Origin: Thermoproteota archaeon
GTDB lineage: Archaea > Thermoproteota > Thermoprotei_A > Sulfolobales > NBVN01
Reading direction: 5' to 3'
DNA length: 58,720 bases
Assembly: GCA_030550455.1 (NCBI GenBank)
Contig: JAUQPH010000008.1
Span: 1 to 58,720, forward strand
Positions within the stretch are counted from its first letter, which is position 1. Every line of letters starts with the position of its first letter. Below the pieces are notes generated by a model. It searched no databases, was not told the DNA's origin, and saw only the letters and a list, made by a program, of their open reading frames with translations. The position numbers were made by a program, and so were the translations under genes. This document shows positions 1 through 8,028 of the stretch, in pieces.

Positions 1-346
1 CTAGAGTGAGATATTACCCCGATTAGCTTAGTAGCTCTATCTAGAGCTATAGGTAGAACACCGGATACCTTGGGGTCTCCCCGCCCTAGCAGGGCTCTAG
101 GGTACCCCCGTGACCGGCTTTAGGCACGCGCAGGAGGTTCTTAACCCAAGCAACAACTTCGTGACTAGTAGGTCCGGGAGGCTTGTCTAAGTTTACTACA
201 CCGTACTTAAGGAGTTCATCAATAGTTCTAGAAGTAGGTGACTTACCGTAGCTAGGGTCAGTCACCCCCTCCTTCTTAACTACGTACCTCCTCTCGATAC
301 CGGCGAACCTATCTAACTCCGCAACAAACCTCAATGCTTCCTCCAA
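1..346 (-). CDS. cbf5: Cbf5/dyskerin-like tRNA/rRNA pseudouridine synthase, N-terminal part, split by an intron
   Basis: Catalytic subunit of H/ACA RNPs, which isomerises uridine in rRNA and tRNA. The gene runs off the left edge, so only the first ~108 residues are present. Exon 1 (346 down to 97) starts with TTG and ends in the TruB signature GHGGTL; the continuous frame then hits TAG. The signature resumes in another frame at 76 as DPKVSGVLPIALDRATKLIG, the expected continuation including the catalytic Asp loop. Removing 20 nt (77-96) restores L-D-P exactly, so this is a split gene rather than a pseudogene. It lies 72 bp downstream of rpl14e, a usual archaeal arrangement. Family assignment is firm; splicing is inferred. 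Confidence 0.93.
77..96 (-). other. 20-nt archaeal BHB-type intron in cbf5 pre-mRNA
   Basis: On the minus strand the intron can fold as a GCCC/GGGC hairpin with loop UGCUA. Next to it a 4-bp helix CCCU/GGGG is flanked by two 3-nt AGA bulges on opposite strands, which is the bulge-helix-bulge geometry cut by archaeal tRNA-splicing endonuclease. Cutting both bulges as AG|A joins CTAG to ACCCC and restores Leu-Asp-Pro of the catalytic motif. The outer exon helix is weak as drawn. Introns in crenarchaeal cbf5 at this region are established; the length here is read from the sequence. Confidence 0.85.
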
Positions 347-417
347 GGTACCACCAAGACATAACTCTAAGAAAGGTATTTAGATAGACCTAACTTAAGG
401 CGGGAGCTAGTAGACAG

Positions 418-738
418 TCACTCTCTAGATACTAGTGTAGATACTGCCATAAGCTCCCTCCGCCCGATCTTAACTCTCTCCCTCATGAAGTCCACGAGTC
501 CCGCAGCCTCAATAGCCTTAAGCACTTCTTCGTCAGAGGCTCCCCTAGGTACCTCGACCTTCTTATCTAAGATCTCGACGTGCTTAACGTTTACTCTCCT
601 CCTCTTAACACCCGTAAGGCTCTTAGGACCCGTAACTACGATGAAGTTGTCGTCAACTAAGTCTACTACAACAGCCTTTCTCCCAGCTTCCCTCCCAGCA
701 ACCTTAACGCATATCCTACCAACTTCTACTACAGGCAC
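418..738 (-). CDS. rpl14e: Large-subunit ribosomal protein L14e
   Basis: A 106-residue KOW-fold protein of the 50S subunit. The start chosen is GTG at 738, giving the typical N-terminus MPVVEVGRICVKV, with a GAGGTGG Shine-Dalgarno site a few bases upstream. Longer in-frame starts exist to 789 but add residues not seen in the family. The VDLVDDNFIVVTGPKSLTGV core is characteristic. A palindromic TATA-like site near 768-777 (minus strand) is a plausible promoter. It is followed by cbf5, so the two probably form a translation-apparatus operon. Confidence 0.93.
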   Translation of the reverse strand: MPVVEVGRICVKVAGREAGRKAVVVDLVDDNFIVVTGPKSLTGVKRRRVNVKHVEILDKKVEVPRGASDEEVLKAIEAAGLVDFMRERVKIGRRELMAVSTLVSRE

Positions 739-841
739 TACCGCCACCTCGTAGAAGTAAGAGCATGAGCTTAAAAGCTCTTCAAGCACTACACCCCAGA
801 GAAACGGTAGACTGACTAGCAGGAGATCACTCGCAACACAA

Positions 842-853
842 GTTTATAAATAA
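842..853 (+). promoter_or_regulatory. TATA-box promoter of the surface-fibre operon
   Basis: The AT-rich element TTTATAAATAAA lies about 65 nt before the GTG start of the first TasA-like gene and is the only obvious TATA box in this divergent intergenic region. The following genes have little space between them, so the promoter may serve the whole 0.9-6.1 kb locus. Confidence 0.5.
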
Positions 854-915
854 ATGCGTCAACCGCTACAACAGCACATTACTAATACAGAGATCGTAAG
901 GTCGAGGTGAAACAC

Positions 916-1485
916 GTGCAAACCAGACCTCTACTAACAACACTCGCACTAGTTATGGCAGTATCGATACTTGCGTCAGCTGTTGCTATGTGGTACGACA
1001 TACTGAAGATACACGCAACAATAGAGACCGGGTCTGTAGACGTAGAGTTCGGTGAGGTATGGTGTGAAGAAGCTGAAGAAGCTGAAGGTAAGGACGTAGG
1101 TAGCTGTTCTGTAGAGCTAGGTGAAGTAGAGAATGAGGGACCTGACGACAACGACCTAGACTTAGTGATAACGATAAGTAACGCATACCCAGGATACTCT
1201 TGCACGATATACTTCACTGTAGTCAACGTAGGGACTATACCGGTTAAGGGACCTTTCACCGGGACAGATCTAAAAACGTTTCCGGAATCAGAGGAATTCG
1301 ACTTAAATGAAGATGGTGAAATGGATATAGTAATCTACTACAACCTTCCCATCACTCAGATAGATCCTGAATATAGTAGCGAGTTCTCTATAACCATAGA
1401 GGTGCTACAGCCATCACCAGAGTTGTCTGAATTAGAGCTCCAGCTATACCTCTACTTCGTACAGTGGAACGAGGTACCGACATAA
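916..1485 (+). CDS. TasA/AbpA-like secreted fibre protein, copy 1
   Basis: A ~189-residue secreted protein. Start GTG 916 is preferred because GAGGTGA (904-910) sits 5-6 nt upstream; GTG 907 adds three residues. It has an N-terminal hydrophobic signal segment ending in ASAVAMWYD, then a conserved mature start (LKIHATIETGSVDVEFG) and an acidic beta-rich body with the motif SNAYPGYSC and N-x-GTIPVKG. This architecture resembles SipW-dependent TasA/CalY proteins and the archaeal bundling pilin AbpA, which polymerise by donor-strand exchange. That is a resemblance judged by eye. Two paralogues and a SipW-like peptidase follow, which supports the call. Confidence 0.62.
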   Translation: MQTRPLLTTLALVMAVSILASAVAMWYDILKIHATIETGSVDVEFGEVWCEEAEEAEGKDVGSCSVELGEVENEGPDDNDLDLVITISNAYPGYSCTIYFTVVNVGTIPVKGPFTGTDLKTFPESEEFDLNEDGEMDIVIYYNLPITQIDPEYSSEFSITIEVLQPSPELSELELQLYLYFVQWNEVPT

Positions 1486-2454
1486 ACACCGGCATAACCA
1501 GTGACCAACTGAGGTAGTCTGGTGTGAGCATGAGACTGACAGCAGTTCTGGCTCCAGTAATCGCTCTAGCTATTCTGTTCTCCGCTGTTGCTATGTGGTA
1601 CGATACCCTTAAGATACACGCAACAATAGAGACAGGATCTGTAGACGTAGAGTTTACGGGTACTCCGAGAGTATTTGAGGGAGAAGAGTACGGTAAGCCC
1701 TGGGTAGCGAACTGTAGTGCTACTCTAGAAGAATACGTAAACGAGGACGAAGATAACCCGAGTGGCAACAACGACCTTGAGCTAGTCATAACGGTGAGTA
1801 ACGCATACCCGTGTTACTACTGCAAGGTTAGTGACGTAAACGTCGAGAACACTGGGACTATACCAGTTAAGCTAAATATTACGGTATACGCTGACGGGAG
1901 AACTTGCGTGAGGAAGACAGATCCGTGGGGGCAGTACTACTACGAATGTGATGCTGATGGTGACGGGGATTTAGACTTAGTGCTGTGGGGTTGCTTCACT
2001 AGCTTGGAAGGCGTTCAGCTAAAACCCGGTGATACGATAAGCTTCACGGTCGATATGCACGTTGAGCAAGGTGCTAGTGAGGGAGATACTTACGTAGTAC
2101 AGATACTGATTAAGGCTATTCAGTGGAACGAGTACACGAGTACGAATAGAACTAGAGGATAAGTGAACAGAGTTGAAAACTATAAACCGTTTTTTAGTTT
2201 TTCTCGTATGTGTAGCTATTCTGTTCTCTGCTGTTGCTATGTGGTACGACACCCTCAAGATACACGCAACAATAGATACAGGATCTGTAGACGTAGAGTT
2301 CGGTGAGGTAAGTTGTACAGAAACTCCCGAGGCTGGAGGTAAGGACGTAGGTAGCTGTTCTGTAGAAACGAAGGAGATAGAGAATGAGGGTCCGGAAGTT
2401 AAGAACGACTTAGACTTAGTGATAACGATAAGTAACGCATACCCAGGATACTCT
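1087..2454 (+). repeat. Near-identical DNA blocks shared by the three TasA-like genes
   Basis: A ~70-nt block over the signal-peptide junction recurs at about 979-1050, 1584-1654 and 2230-2302 with few differences. Copies 1 and 3 also share 29 identical nt (1087-1115 and 2338-2366) and 44 identical nt (1157-1200 and 2411-2454), while flanking codons differ widely. The mosaic pattern is expected from gene conversion or recent unequal recombination among paralogues. Confidence 0.8.
1530..2162 (+). CDS. TasA/AbpA-like secreted fibre protein, copy 2
   Basis: A 210-residue paralogue of its upstream neighbour. The ATG at 1530 has GGTG at 1521-1524 as ribosome-binding site; GTG 1524 is an in-frame alternative. 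Signal segment LAILFSAVAMWYDTLK, then the same IHATIETGSVDVEF block. The body is more Cys-rich (AYPCYYCKVSD, RTCVRK, YYECD, WGCF), which suggests disulfides, and has an Asp-rich stretch DADGDGDLDLV that could bind calcium. It ends with IQWNEY like the other copies. Gap to copy 3 is 10 bp. The function as a surface-filament subunit is inferred from family likeness and context. Confidence 0.6.
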   Translation: MRLTAVLAPVIALAILFSAVAMWYDTLKIHATIETGSVDVEFTGTPRVFEGEEYGKPWVANCSATLEEYVNEDEDNPSGNNDLELVITVSNAYPCYYCKVSDVNVENTGTIPVKLNITVYADGRTCVRKTDPWGQYYYECDADGDGDLDLVLWGCFTSLEGVQLKPGDTISFTVDMHVEQGASEGDTYVVQILIKAIQWNEYTSTNRTRG

Positions 2455-3294
2455 GCTCTAGTTTGCTTTGAAGTAGTTAACTCAGGGACTATCCCGGTCG
2501 TAGGTCCCTACATTACATTACCGAAAGATCTTCCGAATTGGCTCGCAGTCTCTCATGAAATAGAGCCAATACAGATCGATCCCGGTGCATCCAGGACTTT
2601 CTGCTTCCGGTTCTCGATTGTAGAAGACATAGAGGAAGGTATTGAGCCACCGGAGGGGTATACCTACACGTTCCAAGTATACCTAGACTTCATTCAGTGG
2701 AACGAGGTAGAGTATGAGGTACTACGTCTTAGAGTAAATAAAGAGTTCAGAAAGACTGAAGTCGCTCTCGAAAATCTATGTCCTAATAAGGCTGATCTTG
2801 GTGAGCTACTCGATAAAAGTGGTGATTACTACGTGGTTTACGTAGAAGTAAAAAATGATAAAGTTGGAAAAGGCTTTTCCCCCGGAGCCTTCTTTGGCGT
2901 CATATGGATTGAGAGAGAGGGAGTTACTGAAATACACGTTATCGACAGTTACGATTTTCACTTCGATGTGGAGGACGGGAAGGACGGTAAGGTTAGAGCC
3001 TACATCTACGATAAAGTAAACCAGTGCATAGTGAAAGAACTGAAGCTAAAAAAAGATAAGAATTACACTGTTGATAACGCAAATAACGTGGTTAAAGTAG
3101 ATATCACTCTAACTGAACCTCTCGGCATTAATCAAGCAGTACTGATATACTTGAAGTTCAAACCGAGTGACGAACTAATAGGGAGTGACTGGGCTACTGT
3201 AGATAAGTATTTCGAGAACAACGTAGAAGTTACAACTAACATCGGCTCTAGTAGTGCGTCTGCTACTATAAAGTTAGTGGGAAAGAAAGAGTAG
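2173..3294 (+). CDS. TasA/AbpA-like secreted protein with C-terminal extension, copy 3
   Basis: The first ~185 of 373 residues match copies 1 and 2: signal segment, MWYDTLKIHATIDTGSVDVEFG, SNAYPGYSALVCF, and the IQWNEVEYE end. The remaining ~190 residues are a Lys/Glu/Asn-rich, probably beta-sandwich domain absent from the other copies. This part is more AT-rich and uses more AAA/AAT codons, suggesting a separately acquired domain. There is no C-terminal membrane anchor. It could be a tip, adaptor or anchoring subunit, but that is inference. The TTG at 2173 is used as start. Confidence 0.58.
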   Translation: MKTINRFLVFLVCVAILFSAVAMWYDTLKIHATIDTGSVDVEFGEVSCTETPEAGGKDVGSCSVETKEIENEGPEVKNDLDLVITISNAYPGYSALVCFEVVNSGTIPVVGPYITLPKDLPNWLAVSHEIEPIQIDPGASRTFCFRFSIVEDIEEGIEPPEGYTYTFQVYLDFIQWNEVEYEVLRLRVNKEFRKTEVALENLCPNKADLGELLDKSGDYYVVYVEVKNDKVGKGFSPGAFFGVIWIEREGVTEIHVIDSYDFHFDVEDGKDGKVRAYIYDKVNQCIVKELKLKKDKNYTVDNANNVVKVDITLTEPLGINQAVLIYLKFKPSDELIGSDWATVDKYFENNVEVTTNIGSSSASATIKLVGKKE

Positions 3295-3360
3295 TGATGT
3301 CTTCATATAGTAAATAGATTTTTGCTTTAATCATACCCACTTATCGCACTTAGTGAAGTA

Positions 3361-3804
3361 GTGTGTGGTGATGTAGTGAGCTCTAGCGCGAGGCTAGGAG
3401 GTTGTGAGGTGTCGATCGGGATCGGGGTTTTCGAGTCAGTTGTGCGCATAAAGGATCTTAGGGGTTGGGCTTGGGTGGGTTATCTGATCAAGAACCCTAC
3501 GGACAGACGCTTAATCATCAAGAACAGTGGGGTAGTAGTCTCCACTATACCTCTCCTCCCTAAAGTTATGGTTTTTCTCTACGGACCTATACTCGAATCG
3601 GAGGTAGCTCGCATGTGGGAAGATGTAGATGCTACTTTTATGCGCAATAACTTGGTTTCTTTAGGTAGCCCTATTCCTGGTCTTAAACCACTGAGCGAGG
3701 TAGTACTGGAGGGAGGCGATAAGGCCGTGCTGTGGGTGTACTTAGAGGATGAGTACGTTGGTGAAGTATATGTTTTATTGACTATAGAGGTAGCTGAGGG
3801 TTGA
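3361..3804 (+). CDS. Hypothetical beta-rich protein of the fibre locus
   Basis: About 147 residues, no family recognised. No signal peptide or membrane segment is visible; the sequence alternates hydrophobic and polar residues in a beta-strand manner (VVRIKDLRGWAWVGYLIKNP, AVLWVYLEDEYVGEVYVLLTIEV). Start GTG 3361 is shown; GTG 3376, preceded by GGTGAT, is an alternative giving 142 residues. It ends 4 nt before the signal-peptidase gene, so it probably belongs to the same transcription unit and may take part in assembly or regulation of the fibres. Confidence 0.55.
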   Translation: MCGDVVSSSARLGGCEVSIGIGVFESVVRIKDLRGWAWVGYLIKNPTDRRLIIKNSGVVVSTIPLLPKVMVFLYGPILESEVARMWEDVDATFMRNNLVSLGSPIPGLKPLSEVVLEGGDKAVLWVYLEDEYVGEVYVLLTIEVAEG

Positions 3805-3808
3805 AGCC

Positions 3809-5032
3809 TTGCGGAAAGCCCTCTATGATAGAAAATTACGGGCTCTACTGATATTTACGCTCACACTACTAGTACCTAACGTAGCTACAATAGTTGGGGG
3901 GTTCCACGGCTTCTTTCTCACTTATCTCGCGTGGTCAGCTCTAATAGTGGTATCAATTCCTCTCCTACTTAGAAGTGGGAGAGGGTCTATATCGGTAGCT
4001 AACTCAGTTTTTCTAGCAGTAGTACTAGTTTTCGGACTATCGACATTCGGGTTCTTACTAGGGTTCGATATTAGGAGGTACCCGACAGACCCTACTTCAC
4101 TTGCTGTAAGCATAGCCCTCTTCTTAGTGAACACCTTAGGGATAGAGGTAGGTAGGTCGGCAACAATGAGTCTCGCAAAGCATGCTCCCACTAGAGTAGC
4201 ACTAGGGACTCTAGCAGGGATAGCCCTTGGATCGACGTTTCCAGCCTTACTTAGGTACTTCTCTGGAGTTTACGGAAGACCACTAACTCTAGCTGCGGAC
4301 TTTATGTACAGTCTCACTCTATCGATAGTACACGAGTACGGAGGTTTAGTTAGTGGGTTGCTCTTCAGAGTCGTCGTGGACGGCTACTGGAGGTTCTCAC
4401 CTCTAGTTCTTACTTCAGCTGCCCCACCAGTCCTTAGGAATGCTGTTCTAGCACTAGCTTACTACGCAGTACTAATTTTAGTTCTCTACTCAACTAGAGG
4501 TCTGAGGGGGCGCTCGAGAGAGCTACTCGAGTTCAGCCGTCTAAAGAAGGTTCTCAGAGTACTCCCGGAATCTATACTCGTATCTCTAGCACTACTCTTT
4601 CTCGCACTAGCTCTACTGAGGTACATCCCCTTAGTTGTAACTAGTGGAAGCATGAGCCCCACTATCAGTGTCGGAGACTTAGTCATCGTACACGCCGTCG
4701 GCGGCTACAACGTAGAAGTAGGAGACATAATAGCTTACGCTATGGAGGGGAGGCAGGTAGTAGTACACAGAGTTATAGCCACAGGGTCAGACTGGGTTAG
4801 AACTAAAGGAGACGCAAACCCGGATCCAGACCCGTTCTTAGTTAGTTATAGAGATATATTGGGGAAGGTAGTCTTCATAGTCCCTAGAGTCGGCTATCTA
4901 GCGATCGTCTTCCAGACGGGTGGGTGGGTAGCTTACTCATCTATTGCTATGGTGTTAGCAGTCGTTCTCTCCGTAGCATACGTTAGCAGGCGTACGAGGA
5001 GTAGAAAGCTTAAGTTTTCTCTTATTAAGTAA
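3809..5032 (+). CDS. SipW-like membrane signal peptidase I with N-terminal multi-TM domain
   Basis: A 407-residue membrane protein. Residues ~1-270 hold about seven hydrophobic segments. The C-terminal part is an archaeal/ER-type signal peptidase I: catalytic Ser ~281 in TSGSMSPT, GDLVIV, then GDIIAY and catalytic His ~319 in VVHRV (His replaces the bacterial Lys), and a GDANPDPDP region with the third-site Asp. A final TM segment and a basic tail follow. Family proteins of the SipW type process TasA-like proteins, and position directly after three such genes makes that the likely job. The long TM domain is unusual for a peptidase of this class. Confidence 0.85.
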   Translation: MRKALYDRKLRALLIFTLTLLVPNVATIVGGFHGFFLTYLAWSALIVVSIPLLLRSGRGSISVANSVFLAVVLVFGLSTFGFLLGFDIRRYPTDPTSLAVSIALFLVNTLGIEVGRSATMSLAKHAPTRVALGTLAGIALGSTFPALLRYFSGVYGRPLTLAADFMYSLTLSIVHEYGGLVSGLLFRVVVDGYWRFSPLVLTSAAPPVLRNAVLALAYYAVLILVLYSTRGLRGRSRELLEFSRLKKVLRVLPESILVSLALLFLALALLRYIPLVVTSGSMSPTISVGDLVIVHAVGGYNVEVGDIIAYAMEGRQVVVHRVIATGSDWVRTKGDANPDPDPFLVSYRDILGKVVFIVPRVGYLAIVFQTGGWVAYSSIAMVLAVVLSVAYVSRRTRSRKLKFSLIK

Positions 5033-5041
5033 GAGTGGTGG

Positions 5042-6079
5042 ATGTATATGTTTAAGCTAAATAAGAGAGTTATAGACGTCTTCATTTACTTCACGCTATT
5101 TGCTTCTGTAGTACTACTAGTGCTAGCAGGTGTTCTCGGCTCTTACGCCTTCTCTCGCGAACCCTACGTCGTTGAAGAGATCGTAGTTGCTAGAGCTAGC
5201 GCCATCTCTGAGTACAGCATCGTCTTCAACTTAAAGCCAAACGAGATATATGGAACGTCTATAGCATACGGTGGGAAACCAATACCTATCTACCTCACAC
5301 TAGCTCAAGAAGCCGTAGTTAAACACACCTTTAGGCTCACCTACGGGATAGCTTCGGGAAACTACTCTCTCAGCATATACGTAGCCCACCCCGATGGGTG
5401 GACGAAGGAGATCCGTAAAACTAGGGAGGGATTCACTGAGAAGTCCTCAGTAGCTCGACTCGAAAGCCTGAATATTACGGAGATCCGCTTGCTTATGGAG
5501 AACCTATCTAAGCAGGTTGGGATAAGGCTGACTTCCTACGATATCGTCGTGGTTGCTGAAGTCAGTTACTCAGTAACTCTAGCGTCTCAAGTTAAGAAGG
5601 GCTCGATAGAGCACTCAATTAAACTCGAGGTAGACCTTAGCAGAGGGTTGATCACGGTTAGAGGTGAGTCTAGCCAGTCTAAGCTAGAAACCGCTACAAC
5701 GAAAGTAGTGACACCAGTAACTCTAGCTGGTATACACGTCGAAGTACTAAGAACAGTTAGTCCAGTTATAGGTGTCGTCGGGTTATCCCTACTATCAGCA
5801 TACTTAGTTATGTCGGCTAAGTTCAAAGAAACTAGTAGAGTACTAAGACTCGAGAGGAAGTATAGAGACGTTATCGTAGAAGGGAGTAAACTGCCGGACT
5901 TCTCGTCGAACGAGATCGCCGTCCTAAAAGACCTAGAGGAGTTAGTTAAAGTCGCTAGAATAGTGGAGAAACCAGTCATTAAAGTCACTCCAAATCCAGA
6001 CAAAATAGTATACTACATAGTAGATAGAAGAACTGTCTATATAGTGGAAGAGAGTCTCCCCTCACCCACAGAAGGTTGA
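5042..6079 (+). CDS. DUF5305-like membrane protein of the fibre locus
   Basis: A 345-residue protein with an N-terminal TM segment (~residues 13-33), an extracytoplasmic beta-rich region of ~200 residues (NLKPNEIYGTSIAYGG, SVTLASQV), a second TM near 245-265 (VSPVIGVVGLSLLSAYLVMS), and a basic/acidic cytoplasmic tail. This layout and its place beside a signal peptidase match DUF5305 proteins of haloarchaea; the assignment is by memory of the pattern. ATG 5042 follows GGTGG closely, with ATG 5048 an alternative. Possible role in export or anchoring of the fibre subunits. Confidence 0.55.
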   Translation: MYMFKLNKRVIDVFIYFTLFASVVLLVLAGVLGSYAFSREPYVVEEIVVARASAISEYSIVFNLKPNEIYGTSIAYGGKPIPIYLTLAQEAVVKHTFRLTYGIASGNYSLSIYVAHPDGWTKEIRKTREGFTEKSSVARLESLNITEIRLLMENLSKQVGIRLTSYDIVVVAEVSYSVTLASQVKKGSIEHSIKLEVDLSRGLITVRGESSQSKLETATTKVVTPVTLAGIHVEVLRTVSPVIGVVGLSLLSAYLVMSAKFKETSRVLRLERKYRDVIVEGSKLPDFSSNEIAVLKDLEELVKVARIVEKPVIKVTPNPDKIVYYIVDRRTVYIVEESLPSPTEG

Positions 6080-6169
6080 CTACCCGATGGGCTAGCTTAA
6101 AAGATCTCAAGTCAGCTGATTAAGGAGTAAGTTTCTTAACCCTCCGTAACCACCTCCCCTACTGTATCT

Positions 6170-6320
6170 AAGTTCGCGTTTTGTGCTAAGTGTATTAATT
6201 TACACCTAATAATACTGTCCGAATATTATTCTACTACACTACGTTACAGTTTATAATACATATAATGAGCGATCGTCGAGTCTATAAGGTTAAATACCCC
6301 TGTAATAATATTATATAGAG
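6170..6320 (+). promoter_or_regulatory. AT-rich leader/promoter region of the winged-helix gene
   Basis: The ~250 bp between the fibre locus and the regulator gene is strongly AT-rich, with several TATA-like stretches (for example near 6250-6264 and 6304-6316). No ORF or clear hairpin is present. It probably holds the promoter and operator of the following regulator, but no specific repeat stands out. Confidence 0.35.
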
Positions 6321-6331
6321 GTACTTCTGGC

Positions 6332-6646
6332 GTGAGCACCTCGAAAAGTGAAGACAGTAACGTAATGTCGATCGTCTCCAAGCTAATTAGAGTTCTACAA
6401 GACAGTGTAAAGGTTGAAGTGATCATGACCCTAGTTAACGAAGACATGGCAAGCTTTAGGCTCTTATCGAGAAGATTGAGAGTCAATCATAAAAAACTAA
6501 AGAGCAACCTCAAGCCCCTACTCAGTTGCGGTATCATAGAAGAGGTTCAAATTAAGGTAGCAGACGGTCGAGTATATAGAGCTTACCGTCTTAGAGACGA
6601 TGCTAAAAGAGTGCTGCAGAAGCTTTTAGGGGAACCAACATCGTAG
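6332..6646 (+). CDS. Winged-helix transcriptional regulator
   Basis: A 104-residue protein with an ArsR-like winged helix-turn-helix: helix LIRVLQDSVKVEVIMTLV, recognition region FRLLSRRLRVNHKKLKSNLK, then LLSCGIIEE and a wing (VADGRVYRAYRL). GTG start with GAGGT ~9 nt upstream. It stands alone between the fibre locus and the RuBisCO locus; the target is unknown. Closeness suggests control of the fibre operon, but the promoter has no obvious operator that would show this. Confidence 0.72.
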   Translation: MSTSKSEDSNVMSIVSKLIRVLQDSVKVEVIMTLVNEDMASFRLLSRRLRVNHKKLKSNLKPLLSCGIIEEVQIKVADGRVYRAYRLRDDAKRVLQKLLGEPTS

Positions 6647-6658
6647 AGAGTGAAGTAC

Positions 6659-6666
6659 TGTTTTTT
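6659..6666 (+). terminator. T-tract terminator after the winged-helix gene
   Basis: A run of six T residues lies 12-20 nt after the stop codon, in the short convergent gap before the 3' end of the RuBisCO gene. Archaeal transcription usually ends at such T-rich stretches. Confidence 0.45.
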
Positions 6667-6669
6667 CAC

Positions 6670-8001
6670 TTATGTTGGCTTCATGTAACCCCACTTCTCT
6701 AAGGCTTTCCTTAGCTCTACATGTTCTTCGGCGTATTGATCTAGAGGTATCCCCTTTGAAGCTGCTTCGAGGGCTTGCCTAACAGCTGCTGCTCCAGCTC
6801 TAGGTCCTCCAGGGTGACCTACTACACCACCGCCCACTTGTACTACTATGTCTAAACCCATGTGCCTCACTACCTCGGGGAGAGTTCCTGGGTGAAGACC
6901 CCCGGAGGCTACCGGGATGGCCGGCTTTATATGGTAGAAGGGCTGAGGTAGGTAAGCGAGGTCGCCTGCGGCTGGCTTGAAGTAGTTGTCTCTGAGTACA
7001 GAGCAGTTCCGAATTACGTCAGCTGTTTTAGCTTCGAGCTTACCTACTTCCGGTGTACCTACGTGTAGCTGGTCTACACCTACTACCCTGAATAATTTAG
7101 CTAGAGTAAACATGGAGATCCCGTGATCAGGGTTTCTAGTGATAGCTGCGTGCATTGCTCTATGAGCGTGAATCGCTAGTCCGTACTCTTCAGCTAGGTC
7201 CCTAACGTAAGTCAGCGACGACCAGCCCGCTATAACTACGTCAACCATCACGTAGGGGTTTCCGTAGTCTGCGACTAACTTCATTCTTCTAGCCATCTCT
7301 CTAACATCAGCCGTTACGTTAGCGAACCACACCTTCCTCTCACCAGTCTCTTTCTCAGCTCTATCTATAGCCTTCATAATGCTCTTCGCTCTAGCCTCGA
7401 AGGTGCAGTACTTAGGGCTTGCCAAGTTCTCGTCATCTTTGATGTAGTCTAGACCACCCGCTAGTATTTCGTAAGCTAACTTCTCTACCTCCTCCGGTGA
7501 GTAACCAACCTTCGGCTTAGGCACAGTCCCCGCTATAGGTCTATCAAATACTTTAAGCATCTCCCTCACACCACTCAACCCCTTAAGCGGTCCCTTGAAG
7601 AACTCGAGGAACCTCTTAGGTAGGTATATATCCTCTATCCTCAACCACTTAACCCTCCTCATACCGAATATGTTTCCAGCTACTGAAGCTAGAAACGCCG
7701 AGATGTTTCCCTCTTCGAATAGCTCTACAGGGTACGCTACTCTCACTAAGAAGCTACTACCTAAGTTAAGTATCTCGTAAGCTTTACCCATAAGCCTTGA
7801 TAGCCTAGACTCGTCGTACCAAGTGAAGAGAGTCGTCCAAGTTCCAACACTACTCTCGGCAGCAACTCCACCGGCAGCATCCTCTATAGTAAAACCGGGA
7901 GCTGGAACTACCTTGAAGCTAACGACTACGAACTCTTCTGGATCCGGTCTAAAGCTTTTGTCTACAAACAAGTGGTACGGCTCAAGCTCTTTTTGAGTCA
8001 C
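6670..8001 (-). CDS. rbcL: Ribulose-1,5-bisphosphate carboxylase, archaeal form III
   Basis: Carboxylates RuBP to two 3-phosphoglycerates; in archaea this is the last step of the AMP/nucleoside degradation route. All active-site blocks are present: GTVPKPKVG, GGLDYIKDDEN with the carbamylated Lys and metal ligands Asp/Glu, HAHRAMHAAITR, loop 6 HVGTPEVGKLEA, ASGGLHPG and GGGVVGHPGG. The frame is open to an ATG at 8061 (463 aa), but that leaves only 18 bp to the divergent gene and puts the TATA element inside the coding region. GTG 8001, ~30 nt downstream of the TATA box and behind GGAG, gives 443 residues, the usual size. I prefer that start. Confidence 0.93.
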   Translation of the reverse strand: MTQKELEPYHLFVDKSFRPDPEEFVVVSFKVVPAPGFTIEDAAGGVAAESSVGTWTTLFTWYDESRLSRLMGKAYEILNLGSSFLVRVAYPVELFEEGNISAFLASVAGNIFGMRRVKWLRIEDIYLPKRFLEFFKGPLKGLSGVREMLKVFDRPIAGTVPKPKVGYSPEEVEKLAYEILAGGLDYIKDDENLASPKYCTFEARAKSIMKAIDRAEKETGERKVWFANVTADVREMARRMKLVADYGNPYVMVDVVIAGWSSLTYVRDLAEEYGLAIHAHRAMHAAITRNPDHGISMFTLAKLFRVVGVDQLHVGTPEVGKLEAKTADVIRNCSVLRDNYFKPAAGDLAYLPQPFYHIKPAIPVASGGLHPGTLPEVVRHMGLDIVVQVGGGVVGHPGGPRAGAAAVRQALEAASKGIPLDQYAEEHVELRKALEKWGYMKPT

Positions 8002-8028
8002 ACATATCTCCAACACTAAGTCTGCACC

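Noticed and set aside
86-346. cbf5 as a frameshifted pseudogene
   Set aside because: The break coincides with the known intron site and has BHB structure; removal of 20 nt restores the motif exactly.
5587-6003. A 138-codon minus-strand frame opposite the DUF5305-like gene
   Set aside because: Antisense shadow with Thr/Ser-rich product and no ribosome-binding site.
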